Shown piece by piece: positions 1 to 7,728 of a stretch of 16,054 bases of DNA. This DNA is from Eubacteriales bacterium (GTDB lineage: Bacteria; Bacillota; Clostridia; Oscillospirales; CAG-272). Within the stretch, counting starts at the first letter, position 1; each line of letters starts with the position of its first letter. A program made the translations under genes and the position numbers. The stretch is from the NCBI GenBank assembly GCA_028709565.1, contig JAQVWU010000025.1, positions 1-16,054 on the forward strand, given 5' to 3'. The notes under the pieces are model-generated. The model had not been told where the DNA came from. It saw only the letters and a list, made by a program, of their open reading frames with translations, and ran no database searches.

Positions 1-7
1 ATAATTA

Positions 8-11
8 CTCC
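8..11 (-). promoter_or_regulatory. Ribosome binding site of a downstream gene cut by the window edge (probably mraY)
   Basis: Read on the minus strand, GGAG is followed by seven bases ending in AT exactly at the window edge. An ATG whose G lies one base outside would sit at ideal spacing. In dcw clusters the gene after murF is usually mraY (phospho-MurNAc-pentapeptide transferase). That identity is inferred from gene order only, because no coding sequence is visible. Confidence 0.5.
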
Positions 12-46
12 GTTGTAAAATATTCGTTTGCGATTGAATGAACTTT

Positions 47-1444
47 TTACCGTTCGTCAAGGGCGGCTGTCACCCGTTCGAGTTCTACTGAGCGGCTGGC
101 CTTGAACAGGAGGTTGTCGCCTTCGCGCAGCCGGTCTTTCAGCGCGGCGGTCAGCGGTCTGATATCCGATATATCCTCAAAACGATAAACGGAATCGGCA
201 TTCATACCCGCTTTTATCGCGCCCTCGGCAATCAGCATCGCTTCCCCGCCAAGGGTAAAGAGCAGATCGGTGTGCATATCCGCCACCATTCTGCCAACGC
301 CGAGATGCAGCGATTCCGACCACCTGCCCAGTTCGCGCATATCTCCGAGCACGGCGATACTTCTGCCCCCGTTTTGCCGGGCAACAGACCCGAGCACCTC
401 AAGGGACGAGGCCATTGATTCCGGACTCGCATTATAACAGTCCTCAATAATCGTCTTTCCCCCGGATTTATATATGTTCTGCCTCATAGCGATATTTTCG
501 AACCCGCCGAGACCGCGCCGGATATCCTTTTCATCCATTCCCAGGGACAACCCCACACCGCAGGCTACGGCGGCGTTGTATATGTTATGACGGCCGACAG
601 CCGGTATTTCAAGGCCGCGCAGTTTCGCGCCGAAGGCGGTCAGATCAAAGGTGCTGCCCTCAATGCCGGAGGACGCGGCGTCAATTGAGATATCGCTTCC
701 CGGTCCGGAGCCTTTGAAGGCGACATATATCGCGCCGTTCACCCCTGCCAGCAAAGGTTCGCTGCCGTTTAAAAACAATTTGCCGCCCGGGCGCAGAGAA
801 TGGATAATCTCCATTTTGGCGTCCCGGATATTTTCCCTCGAGTGAAGATATTCGATATGTGAATTGCCGATATTGGTTATAACCGCGATATCAGGCTCCG
901 CCATGCGCGACAGCCCGGCAATCTCCCCCGGTCCGCTCATCCCGAACTCGAGTACGGCCGCGTTATGCCGCCGGGTCAGCCGGAGCAGGGTAAGCGGCAG
1001 CCCTATATCATTGTTAAAGTTACCCTCGGTTTTATGGGTCCTGTATTTTTGATTCAATACCGAAAAAATAAACTGTCTGGTGGTGGTTTTACCGACACTG
1101 CCGGTAACGGCGACCGTAACAGGGTTTATCCTGCGCCGGTGAGCGTTGGCCAGCGCTCCCAGCGCCTGAACGGTATCTTCCACATAAACGGCCGCCGCGT
1201 TGGCAAATACCGGGTCATGCCGCGATGTCAGATAACAGACGGCGCCGTTTTTTATCGCTTCGGCAATAAAATCATGACCGTCAAAACGCTCGCCCCTGAC
1301 GGCAACAAACAGACCGCCTTCGTTTTTATCGCGGGAATCCAAAGTCAGCCGGGTAATTTCCCCGCTTAAGTCGCCGTTCAATATCCCTCCGGTAATATTT
1401 ACAATATCCGCGGCCGTAAAACCGCCGTCAACGGTACAGATCAT
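47..1444 (-). CDS. murF: MurF, UDP-MurNAc-tripeptide--D-alanyl-D-alanine ligase
   Basis: This cytoplasmic ATP-dependent Mur ligase adds D-Ala-D-Ala to UDP-MurNAc-tripeptide, the last soluble step of peptidoglycan precursor synthesis. The 465-residue length is normal for the family. Visible motifs are the P-loop TGSVGKTTT (residues 114-122), GNFNNDIGLP (141-150), the central-domain GRHNIYNA (near 285-291), EDCYNASPESM (334-344) and the C-terminal KASRSVELE (near 448-456). The SVGKTTT form of the P-loop separates MurF from MurE, which has TNGKTTT. The ATG start is preceded by AGGGG five bases upstream. The gene follows murE after 39 bases and lies in the same frame as murE, separated only by murE's TGA and 13 sense codons. 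It stops with TAA. Confidence 0.95.
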   Translation of the reverse strand: MICTVDGGFTAADIVNITGGILNGDLSGEITRLTLDSRDKNEGGLFVAVRGERFDGHDFIAEAIKNGAVCYLTSRHDPVFANAAAVYVEDTVQALGALANAHRRRINPVTVAVTGSVGKTTTRQFIFSVLNQKYRTHKTEGNFNNDIGLPLTLLRLTRRHNAAVLEFGMSGPGEIAGLSRMAEPDIAVITNIGNSHIEYLHSRENIRDAKMEIIHSLRPGGKLFLNGSEPLLAGVNGAIYVAFKGSGPGSDISIDAASSGIEGSTFDLTAFGAKLRGLEIPAVGRHNIYNAAVACGVGLSLGMDEKDIRRGLGGFENIAMRQNIYKSGGKTIIEDCYNASPESMASSLEVLGSVARQNGGRSIAVLGDMRELGRWSESLHLGVGRMVADMHTDLLFTLGGEAMLIAEGAIKAGMNADSVYRFEDISDIRPLTAALKDRLREGDNLLFKASRSVELERVTAALDER

Positions 1445-1483
1445 TTTATCCCCTAATGCCCCTTTTTTATATATTGCACTATA

Positions 1484-2935
1484 TCAATCACCCGCTTCGG
1501 CGACTATCCGGGCTTCGCTGAAGGGTATACGTCCGGACGCGTTTATTTCGTAATCCTCATGCCCCTTGCCGCAGAGGAGCAGAACATCCCCGGGGCGCGC
1601 GTTTACCACCGCGTAAGTGATCGCCTCGCGGCGGCTCTCAATGACCGTATGGGGGCGTTCCCGGTCCATGCCTTTCACGATTTCACCTATTATACGCAAA
1701 GGAGGTTCGCTCCGACTGTTATCCGAAGTTACGATGACAAAATCGGCAAAACGCGACGCTATCGCTCCCATTACCGGCCGCTTGGACGGGTCGCGGTCGC
1801 CTCCGCAGCCGAACAACAGGGTCAGACGCTGTTCGGGTGTCATAAAATTGCGCACCGCCCGCAGGACATTTTCCAGCGCGTCGGGTGTATGAGCATAATC
1901 AATAAATACCGATATATCATCGCGTTTCGCATAGACACGCTGAATCCTGCCGGGTACGCCGGTCATTTTGGCGATAGCCGCCCGTATGACGCGGGGGTCG
2001 ATTCCCAAAACAATGGCCGTTGAAGCGGCGGCCAGCGTATTGTAAACGGAAAATTCACCCGGTATGGGACTCGAAACGCGGAACATCAGGTCCCCGGTAA
2101 GCAAACAATAACCGATACCTTCGGTACCGCGGTTTACAGCCGCCCGCGCCGTAAAATCAGCCGTGTCGCTTCCGACCGAATAAAAATATTTGTCACACGG
2201 GGCAGAAAAATACATTTTCTTTCCGTATTCGCTGTCATAATTAAACAATCCGACGCGGCACTGTTCAAACAGCTTTGACTTTGCGGCATAATAGTTTTCC
2301 ATGGTTATGTGAAAATCAAGATGCTCGGGCGTAAGATTGGTAAATATCCCGGTATCAAAGATACAGGGGGCGAGTTTATCGAAGGCCAGCGCATGGGATG
2401 ACGCCTCCATGACAACATAATCGATCCCTTCATCAGCCATATCGCGCAGCCTGCAATATAATACATCCGGGTCAGGCGTGGTAAGCGCCCCGGTGGTTGT
2501 ACCTATCAGCCCTGTTTTATATCCGGCTTCGGTAAGGATGGCATGCAGCATATAGGAGGTCGTAGTCTTTCCGTTGGTTCCGGTGACCGCGATAAGGCGC
2601 AGACGCCGGGACGGACTGCCGAATTTATTATTGTATATATAAGCCTGCGCTTCACGCGTGTTTTTAACGCTGACATAGGAAACGCTGCCCGAGCCGCTCA
2701 GAAATTCACGGGTTGTATCCGAAAGACAGCCGTCCTGAACCACGATGACCGAGGCGCGGTTGTAGACGGCCCGGTCAATATAATCATGTCCGTCGCTGCG
2801 GGTGCCGCAGATACAGATAAACATACCGCCGGGTTTTACGGCTTCGGAATAACAGGTAACATCGGATATTTCCAGCCGTTCATCGGCGGTGGTTTCGGTT
2901 ATATGCACCCCGGATAAAAGTTCGCTGAGCACCAA
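1484..2935 (-). CDS. murE: MurE, UDP-MurNAc-L-Ala-D-Glu: diamino acid ligase (probably meso-diaminopimelate)
   Basis: This cytoplasmic Mur ligase adds the third stem-peptide residue to UDP-MurNAc-L-Ala-D-Glu. It has the P-loop TGTNGKTTT (118-126), the EASSHAL segment (177-183), the lysine in YYAAKSKLF (K219) that is normally carbamylated, DYAHTPDAL (346-354), and GKGHEDYE (456-463). The specificity loop reads DNSR (405-408). Meso-DAP enzymes usually have DNPR and lysine enzymes lack the Arg, so meso-DAP is the better inference. Length (483) is normal. The start is non-ATG: TTG at 2933-2935, nine bases after GGGAG; GTG at 2930-2932 is a possible alternative. The gene ends in TGA, 39 bases before murF. 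Confidence 0.94.
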   Translation of the reverse strand: MVLSELLSGVHITETTADERLEISDVTCYSEAVKPGGMFICICGTRSDGHDYIDRAVYNRASVIVVQDGCLSDTTREFLSGSGSVSYVSVKNTREAQAYIYNNKFGSPSRRLRLIAVTGTNGKTTTSYMLHAILTEAGYKTGLIGTTTGALTTPDPDVLYCRLRDMADEGIDYVVMEASSHALAFDKLAPCIFDTGIFTNLTPEHLDFHITMENYYAAKSKLFEQCRVGLFNYDSEYGKKMYFSAPCDKYFYSVGSDTADFTARAAVNRGTEGIGYCLLTGDLMFRVSSPIPGEFSVYNTLAAASTAIVLGIDPRVIRAAIAKMTGVPGRIQRVYAKRDDISVFIDYAHTPDALENVLRAVRNFMTPEQRLTLLFGCGGDRDPSKRPVMGAIASRFADFVIVTSDNSRSEPPLRIIGEIVKGMDRERPHTVIESRREAITYAVVNARPGDVLLLCGKGHEDYEINASGRIPFSEARIVAEAGD

Positions 2936-2947
2936 TTATATCAACTC

Positions 2948-2985
2948 CCGAAATGTAAATTCTGCAGATATATTTTACATTCCGG
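2948..2985 (-). promoter_or_regulatory. Imperfect inverted repeat overlapping the murE ribosome binding site
   Basis: The arms AATGTAAA (2952-2959) and TTTACATT (2974-2981) are perfect complements around a 14-base loop. After one mismatch, three more G-C pairs (2948-2950 with 2983-2985) extend the stem. The murE Shine-Dalgarno GGGAG (2945-2949, minus strand) shares bases with the stem base. No T-run follows on the minus strand, so it is not a standard terminator. A role in translation of murE is only a possibility. Confidence 0.4.
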
Positions 2986-3021
2986 TTTTTTGATTGCGTT
3001 AGGGCTTGTTTTTAATTATCA

Positions 3022-5283
3022 TCAGTCGTCGGTATCCCCCAGATGGCGCATTGTGACGGTGATAACCGCGCCGTATTCAACCTGGGTACCCGCGGCCGGG
3101 TCCTGAGCTATTACAACCGCTCCGTCGCCCGCGGAGACATTGGCTGCCCCGTCCAGCAATATATTCAAACCGCGGTTTATAATATCGGTCTTTGCCTGAT
3201 ATGCCGTGCGGCCCATGACATCGGGAACGGTGACAAACTCATCCGGTACGGCACTTCCCGAATATATAATCACTTTGCCGTTACTGATATTTATCGAATT
3301 TCCGCCCGAGGGCACCTGATAGGTCACCTTGTCACCGGCGCCTTCAACCTTAAATTTAATGCCGCGGTTGGAAAGATCGTTTGATACCTCGTTGACGGTC
3401 AGTCCTACATAATTGCGCAGCGTAACCGTCAGGTTTGCCTGCTCTTCCGCGGAGTAGTTGGACTGGATTCCGAGATACGGAAGCGCCTGACCTAAAAACG
3501 ACGCGATATAGGGAGCGGCCACATAACTGCCGAAAATGTTCACACACTGGGGCTGGTCAACGATTATTATGACGGCAATCTGCGGATCGTCGGCGGGGGC
3601 ATAACCCACGCAGGATCCGACCCGGAGGTAGGACTCCCCCTCTTCGTTCAGAATGTCCCGGACCTCGGAGGTGCCTGTTTTTGCCGCTATTTTATAACCC
3701 GCGACATAGGCGTTTTTGGCGCCGCCGTCGGTTGATACCCCCTCTTCGAGGGCTTCTGTTACCTGCCTGCATACCTCGGTGCTTATCACCTGACGCTTGA
3801 CGTCAATGTTATTTGAATAAACTGTATTGCCCGCTTCGTCCACAATCCGGGAAACCACATGCGGGGTAACCAGATAACCGCCGTTTGCGATAACGGCAAC
3901 AGCCGTCAGCTGCTGTATCGGGGTCACTTTAAAGGTCTGACCGAATGAATATACGGCAAGCTCGAGCGATTTGAAATTGTCGAAGGAGCTGTAAAGCGAA
4001 TTTGCCTCGCCGGGCAGGTCGATACCGGTTTTCGCGGTAAACCCGAACGCCTCGAAATATTTATAAAACAAATCGCGTCCCAGCTGCTCCGCCGTTATCA
4101 TGAGGGTGGGGTTACAGGACTGCTGAAGCCCGCGCCGGTAGTTTAATACGCCGTGTCCGAACTGACGGTGGCAGTGAATGCGAAAGCCCGATACAATATG
4201 TACGCCTGTGCAGTTGAATTCATCCTCCCAGGCAACCGCCTTCTCCTCTATTGCCATGGCGGTTGTTATTATCTTAAAGGTGGAACCGGGTTCATAAAGA
4301 GAAGATACCGCTTTATTGTTCCACAGCCTGTAAAGGGCGTCCATATATTCGGTATTGTATTCTTCGCTGTTCTGCGGCAGATTCAGGGCATCCAATGTTT
4401 CCAGGGATTCGGGATCCAGTATATATGGCGAGTTCAGGTCAAAATCCGGATAGGTCGCCATTGCGTAGATACCGCCGGTGTTTACATCCATTACGATGCC
4501 GGTAACCTTGTTTTGAGGAAGGCTTTCTTTATATGTCTTTTTGAGTTCGTTTTCCAGCATGTTTTGCATGGTGATGTCTATCGTAGTGATAAGATTCGAA
4601 CCGTCCCGGGTTTCCGTATAGGTTTCGTATTTGGCTGACAGTCTCTGACCGATTGCGTCTTTAGCCGTAATATACCGTCCGGGAGCACCGGTCAGGCTTT
4701 GATTATAGGTAAGTTCCAAACCCAAAAGTCCGCCGTCGGTCCCGACAAATCCGAGCACATGAGACGCCAGACTTCCGAACGGATAATTTCTCATAACCGA
4801 TTCTTCAAGATGGATCTGCTTCTGCAGCCCGTGTTCGGCGATAAAGGCGCGGACGGGTTCGGCTGATTCTTCCGTTACATTCCTCTTTACCGTCCGGTCC
4901 GCGTATTTCATGTTGTTGTCATTCAACAGCTGGGTATTGTTATATATTTCCTGATAATCAGCACCGAGTATCTCCGCCAGCCCCGAGGAGATAAATATCG
5001 CCTGATTATTGTCGGTAATGGCGCGCGGCGATATAAATACACGGTATACCTTGCTGTTCACAGCCAGTTTAACCATGTTGCGGTCATATATAATTCCGCG
5101 TTCCGGCGAAACGGTCATCTCGGCGCGGATATTGTCGACTACCTTGCCCTGATATTCATCATAGCTGACAACCTGCAGATAAAACAGGCGCAGTATGATT
5201 ATAACGCAGCCGATACCGCATATGACCATAAAAAAGAAACTTCTGCCGAAAATAAACCTGTTCTTTTTCGGATTTGCGGGCAT
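3022..5283 (-). CDS. Class B penicillin-binding protein with two PASTA domains (FtsI/SpoVD/PBP2B type transpeptidase)
   Basis: This is a D,D-transpeptidase that cross-links septal peptidoglycan; position in the dcw cluster implies the division or sporulation-division enzyme. Layout: one N-terminal membrane helix (about 13-37), PBP dimerisation domain (about 50-215) starting with the conserved ERGIIYDRN (61-69), transpeptidase domain (about 255-600), then two PASTA repeats (about 615-677 and 685-745). Catalytic motifs are intact: STFK (334-337, Ser334 nucleophile), SCN (389-391) and KTGT (535-538). At 753 residues with two PASTA units it resembles B. subtilis PBP2B in layout more than SpoVD, which has one. 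The sequence alone does not decide between them, so no symbol is given. The ATG has GGAGG five bases upstream. It stops with TGA, 86 bases before murE. Confidence 0.93.
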   Translation of the reverse strand: MPANPKKNRFIFGRSFFFMVICGIGCVIIILRLFYLQVVSYDEYQGKVVDNIRAEMTVSPERGIIYDRNMVKLAVNSKVYRVFISPRAITDNNQAIFISSGLAEILGADYQEIYNNTQLLNDNNMKYADRTVKRNVTEESAEPVRAFIAEHGLQKQIHLEESVMRNYPFGSLASHVLGFVGTDGGLLGLELTYNQSLTGAPGRYITAKDAIGQRLSAKYETYTETRDGSNLITTIDITMQNMLENELKKTYKESLPQNKVTGIVMDVNTGGIYAMATYPDFDLNSPYILDPESLETLDALNLPQNSEEYNTEYMDALYRLWNNKAVSSLYEPGSTFKIITTAMAIEEKAVAWEDEFNCTGVHIVSGFRIHCHRQFGHGVLNYRRGLQQSCNPTLMITAEQLGRDLFYKYFEAFGFTAKTGIDLPGEANSLYSSFDNFKSLELAVYSFGQTFKVTPIQQLTAVAVIANGGYLVTPHVVSRIVDEAGNTVYSNNIDVKRQVISTEVCRQVTEALEEGVSTDGGAKNAYVAGYKIAAKTGTSEVRDILNEEGESYLRVGSCVGYAPADDPQIAVIIIVDQPQCVNIFGSYVAAPYIASFLGQALPYLGIQSNYSAEEQANLTVTLRNYVGLTVNEVSNDLSNRGIKFKVEGAGDKVTYQVPSGGNSINISNGKVIIYSGSAVPDEFVTVPDVMGRTAYQAKTDIINRGLNILLDGAANVSAGDGAVVIAQDPAAGTQVEYGAVITVTMRHLGDTDD

Positions 5284-5350
5284 TTTAACCTCCGGTTTTT
5301 TTACGTCGCGTCATGTGTTTTTGCCTGATGTAATCTATTTTATTACCATA

Positions 5351-5968
5351 TCAGCTGATATATTCCCAAAGTTCGGATAATTTTGCGCCCGCGGACCGGG
5401 CCAAGGCCATCAGACTGCCGTCATTTCTGTCCTGGTCTGTTTTGGTATCGGACACAATCTCTATTTTATCTTCGTTTTCGATGTTGACATACTGACGCGC
5501 AAGCTGATCGCTCTTTACCATTCCCAGCTCGTCCACCGCATATTGCTCGATATAACGCAGATCGTTTTTCGTCTCCAGAGCCCTTTCACGGTCTTTTTTT
5601 TCCTCTGATAGAACGCTCAGTTCCGCTTTCATGACATTGATCTCACGGCTCTGTTCGCTTATCTGTACCATGTTGAATATGATATACATAAACATGACCG
5701 TGCACGCAAATGATGTGAATATAATACCCAGCGGCATGGGAATACGTCTGTCCGCCCGGATAGTGTGTATGCGCGCCGCGGGTCTTGGTTTTGCCGCTTC
5801 CGTTTTACCTATCGCCGCGGCGGGACGGGCGGCTTTATACCTGACCGATTTCCTGCCCGTTTTACTGATTGCTTTGGATTGTGTCCGCGGTTTATCGCTT
5901 ATATTAAATTCATAGGTTTTTTCGGCTTTGATTCCGCCCTTGCTGCGTTTTAAGGTATATGTCATCAT
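5351..5968 (-). CDS. ftsL: FtsL/DivIC-like septum-formation protein
   Basis: This is a small bitopic divisome protein, assigned from architecture and from its place between rsmH and the septal PBP, the standard slot of ftsL. The 205-residue product has a long Lys/Arg/Ala-rich cytoplasmic N-terminus (1-77), one transmembrane helix (about 79-99) and a charged coiled coil (about 101-135). A segment with IEQYAVDELGM (140-150) then matches the conserved FtsL/DivIC pattern near the end of the coil. A Glu/Asp-rich tail and a short amphipathic stretch finish it. FtsL sequences diverge strongly, so DivIC-type is possible. Two adjacent ATGs are present: GGAGG lies three bases before the first and six before the second (5963-5965), so translation may really start one codon later. 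It stops with TGA. Confidence 0.75.
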   Translation of the reverse strand: MMTYTLKRSKGGIKAEKTYEFNISDKPRTQSKAISKTGRKSVRYKAARPAAAIGKTEAAKPRPAARIHTIRADRRIPMPLGIIFTSFACTVMFMYIIFNMVQISEQSREINVMKAELSVLSEEKKDRERALETKNDLRYIEQYAVDELGMVKSDQLARQYVNIENEDKIEIVSDTKTDQDRNDGSLMALARSAGAKLSELWEYIS

Positions 5969-6028
5969 CGCCCTCCGATGGTTATACGGGTTATCAGTCC
6001 TAAAGTTTTACTTCCGGCAGGGATTTTA

Positions 6029-6961
6029 TTATACGCGTTCGGCAATGCGAAGTTTGGCGCTTCTTGCTCGGGGATTGGCTTCAATCTCTTCAGCCGAAGG
6101 CAGGACGGGCCTGCGTCCGGCGAGTTTTAAAACGGGTTTTGAATCGCATACGCATACCGGGAATGAGGGGGGGCACACACAGGTGCCGGTCAGTCCCGCA
6201 AAGGTTTGTTTGACTATTCTGTCTTCAAGGGAATGGAATGTTATAACGGCTATTCTGCCCTTCTGTCCGAGGGAATCGGCGATATCGCAAATCGCCGGTC
6301 CTATGACATCGAGTTCACGGTTCACCTCAATACGTATCGCCTGGAAGGTACGCTTGGCCGGGTGGTGTCCGCCTTCGCGCGCCTTTTTGGGTATCGCGTT
6401 TTTTATCAGCGACACCAGTTCGAGTGTTGTTCTTACCGGCGAAATCGCTCTGGCTTTTACAATCGCGGAAACGATGCGCGGGGCATACCGTTCCTCTCCG
6501 TAGGCATAAATGATTTGTGTGAGTCAGTCGGCGGGATAGGTATTGACAACCTCGGCGGCGGTAAGCGGGTCGTCCAGGTTCATGCGCATGTCCAGCGGCG
6601 CGTCCTGCATATATGAAAAACCCCGTTCGGGGGTGTCCAGCTGATATGATGACACCCCGAGGTCTATGAGCGCTCCGTCCAGCTTTCTGCCACCGAGAAT
6701 AAATTTTATATTGGAAAAATTATCATGGATCACACTGACCCTGCCGCCGAAGGGCGACAGCCTTTGGGCGGTAGCCGCTACAGCCGAAGTGTCGCGGTCA
6801 ATAGCCAGTAAATGTCCCTCTTCGCCGAGCCTGAGGGCTATTTCGTATGAATGTCCGCCTCCGCCGGCGGTACAGTCGGCATATATACCGCCGCATTTTA
6901 TATTAAGCGCATCGACACATTCGCCAGGCATTACCGGACGGTGCGAAAAGGTCGGTTCCAT
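6029..6961 (-). pseudogene. rsmH: rsmH, 16S rRNA m4C1402 methyltransferase, interrupted by one in-frame TGA
   Basis: RsmH N4-methylates C1402 in the ribosomal P site using SAM. The frame spans 310 codons, a normal family length, but codon 146 is TGA (6524-6526). Before it lie the SAM-binding DCTAGGGGHS (29-38), DLGVSSYQLD (100-109), RGFSY (113-117) and PLDMRM (122-127). After it, in the same frame, come YGEER (154-158), HPAKRTFQAIRIEVN (200-214), FHSLEDRIVK (242-251), a paired CxC cluster (C261, C263, C270, C272) and NPRARS (about 296-301). Both halves are well conserved and no indel is needed to join them. No restart codon with a good ribosome binding site is evident before the second half, so without readthrough the protein would be a 145-residue fragment. 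The gene may be broken, read through, or mis-sequenced. The ATG start and the upstream promoter look functional. It stops with TAA. Confidence 0.9.
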
Positions 6962-6980
6962 ATCTCCATCCCTCGTATAA

Positions 6981-7009
6981 ATTATAATTCATCTGCCGGT
7001 CAATTGCAA
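6981..7009 (-). promoter_or_regulatory. Predicted sigma-A promoter of the rsmH/dcw operon
   Basis: On the minus strand, TTGCAA (7004-7009; 4 of 6 to consensus) is separated by exactly 17 bases from a perfect TATAAT (6981-6986). Transcription would start near 6974, leaving a leader of only about 13 bases with a GAGGG ribosome binding site before the rsmH ATG. The rest of the 156-base gap holds the palindrome listed separately. Confidence 0.7.
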
Positions 7010-7015
7010 CAGAAT

Positions 7016-7031
7016 TTTACGATACCGTAAA
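7016..7031. promoter_or_regulatory. Palindrome just upstream of the rsmH promoter (operator candidate)
   Basis: Perfect six-base arms TTTACG and CGTAAA flank four bases, ending six bases upstream of the -35 element of the rsmH promoter. A second inverted pair, GATAC (7021-7025) and GTATC (7034-7038), overlaps it. It does not resemble the direct TGGG-type repeats known for MraZ. The cognate regulator is unknown and the role is inferred from position. Confidence 0.4.
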
Positions 7032-7117
7032 TTGTATCAGATTTGTTTAACAATACTTTGTATTTTTTGTGTTGGCAATGTAAAAGGTTACGCTTTGATT
7101 TGCCGGTATATTATGTA

Positions 7118-7711
7118 TTATATTTGCGGCATATAAAAATTCACGGCGTTCTTTGCCCCGTCGTATGCCTTAACCGGCCTTGCCCGATTCATTGCGGACA
7201 ATACCGCTTTCCAGCGCCCTTCCATATCCCCCTGATACAGAAACGGGCGGAAACCCAGACGCAGATAGATGGCAATGGCCGGTATCCGGAAATCATCGGT
7301 GGAAAGGTCGGCTTCGATGACATTGTTTTCGATAAACGCGTTAACCGCTGCGGCACATACCGCTTTGCCGAGGCCGAGCCCTTTGAATTCCGGACGCACG
7401 GTTACCATGTGCAGATTTCCGTATCCGTTTACCCCGTCCAGACAGGCTGAAGCGGTTCCGACCGCCCGGCCGGTGGCGTTTTCCACCGCGCAGAATATAT
7501 GTCTGGGAGACAGTGTAAGGGGCGGGGAAAACAACATGCGCGAAATAAACACATCCCGGCTCCACCGTTCCCCCGTCAATTCAACGCTGGTGTCACACCA
7601 GTCATCAATCATATCAAAGGTCAGAGGGCGGATTGCGTATCCTTCTTTGATGCCGGTCACCGGCGGTATCAAAGAGGTGTCCGGCCTCCATATCATTTTA
7701 AGTTGTGCCAT
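7118..7711 (-). CDS. GNAT family N-acetyltransferase
   Basis: A GCN5-related acetyltransferase, predicted to move an acetyl group from acetyl-CoA to an unknown small molecule or protein amine. The 197-residue product has the acetyl-CoA-binding motif A in MVTVRPEFKGLGLGK (102-116), where KGLGLGK is the pyrophosphate-binding loop. It also has the family's typical motif-B ending, IAIYLRLGFRPF (146-157). The first ~30 residues and last ~25 fall outside the core. It starts with ATG after GAGG at six-base spacing, 17 bases after coaD, so it looks like the last gene of the uvrC operon. No substrate can be assigned. It stops with TAA, and no clear intrinsic terminator follows. Confidence 0.85.
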   Translation of the reverse strand: MAQLKMIWRPDTSLIPPVTGIKEGYAIRPLTFDMIDDWCDTSVELTGERWSRDVFISRMLFSPPLTLSPRHIFCAVENATGRAVGTASACLDGVNGYGNLHMVTVRPEFKGLGLGKAVCAAAVNAFIENNVIEADLSTDDFRIPAIAIYLRLGFRPFLYQGDMEGRWKAVLSAMNRARPVKAYDGAKNAVNFYMPQI

Positions 7712-7728
7712 AAGGTGCCTCTTTATAT

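Noticed and set aside
5285..5314. Nine-codon basic mini-ORF (MTRRKKTGG) ending on the PBP ribosome binding site
   Set aside because: It has no visible Shine-Dalgarno of its own and its end is simply the translated RBS, so it is probably chance.
6524..6526. TGA reassigned to an amino acid (alternative genetic code)
   Set aside because: murE, the PBP gene, ftsL, rsmD, the ligase-like gene and both DUF4330 genes end in TGA at family-appropriate positions, so TGA is a normal stop here.
6480..6526. Selenocysteine at the rsmH TGA
   Set aside because: No clear SECIS-like stem-loop is seen just after the TGA, and this position in RsmH is not a conserved Cys or catalytic site.
6480..6560. Frameshift joining the two rsmH pieces
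   Set aside because: Both pieces are in the same reading frame and only one codon is a stop, so no indel is needed.
7072..7105. Terminator after the GNAT gene (GGCAA ... TTGCC arms)
   Set aside because: The stem is short with a long loop, and no T-run follows on the minus strand.
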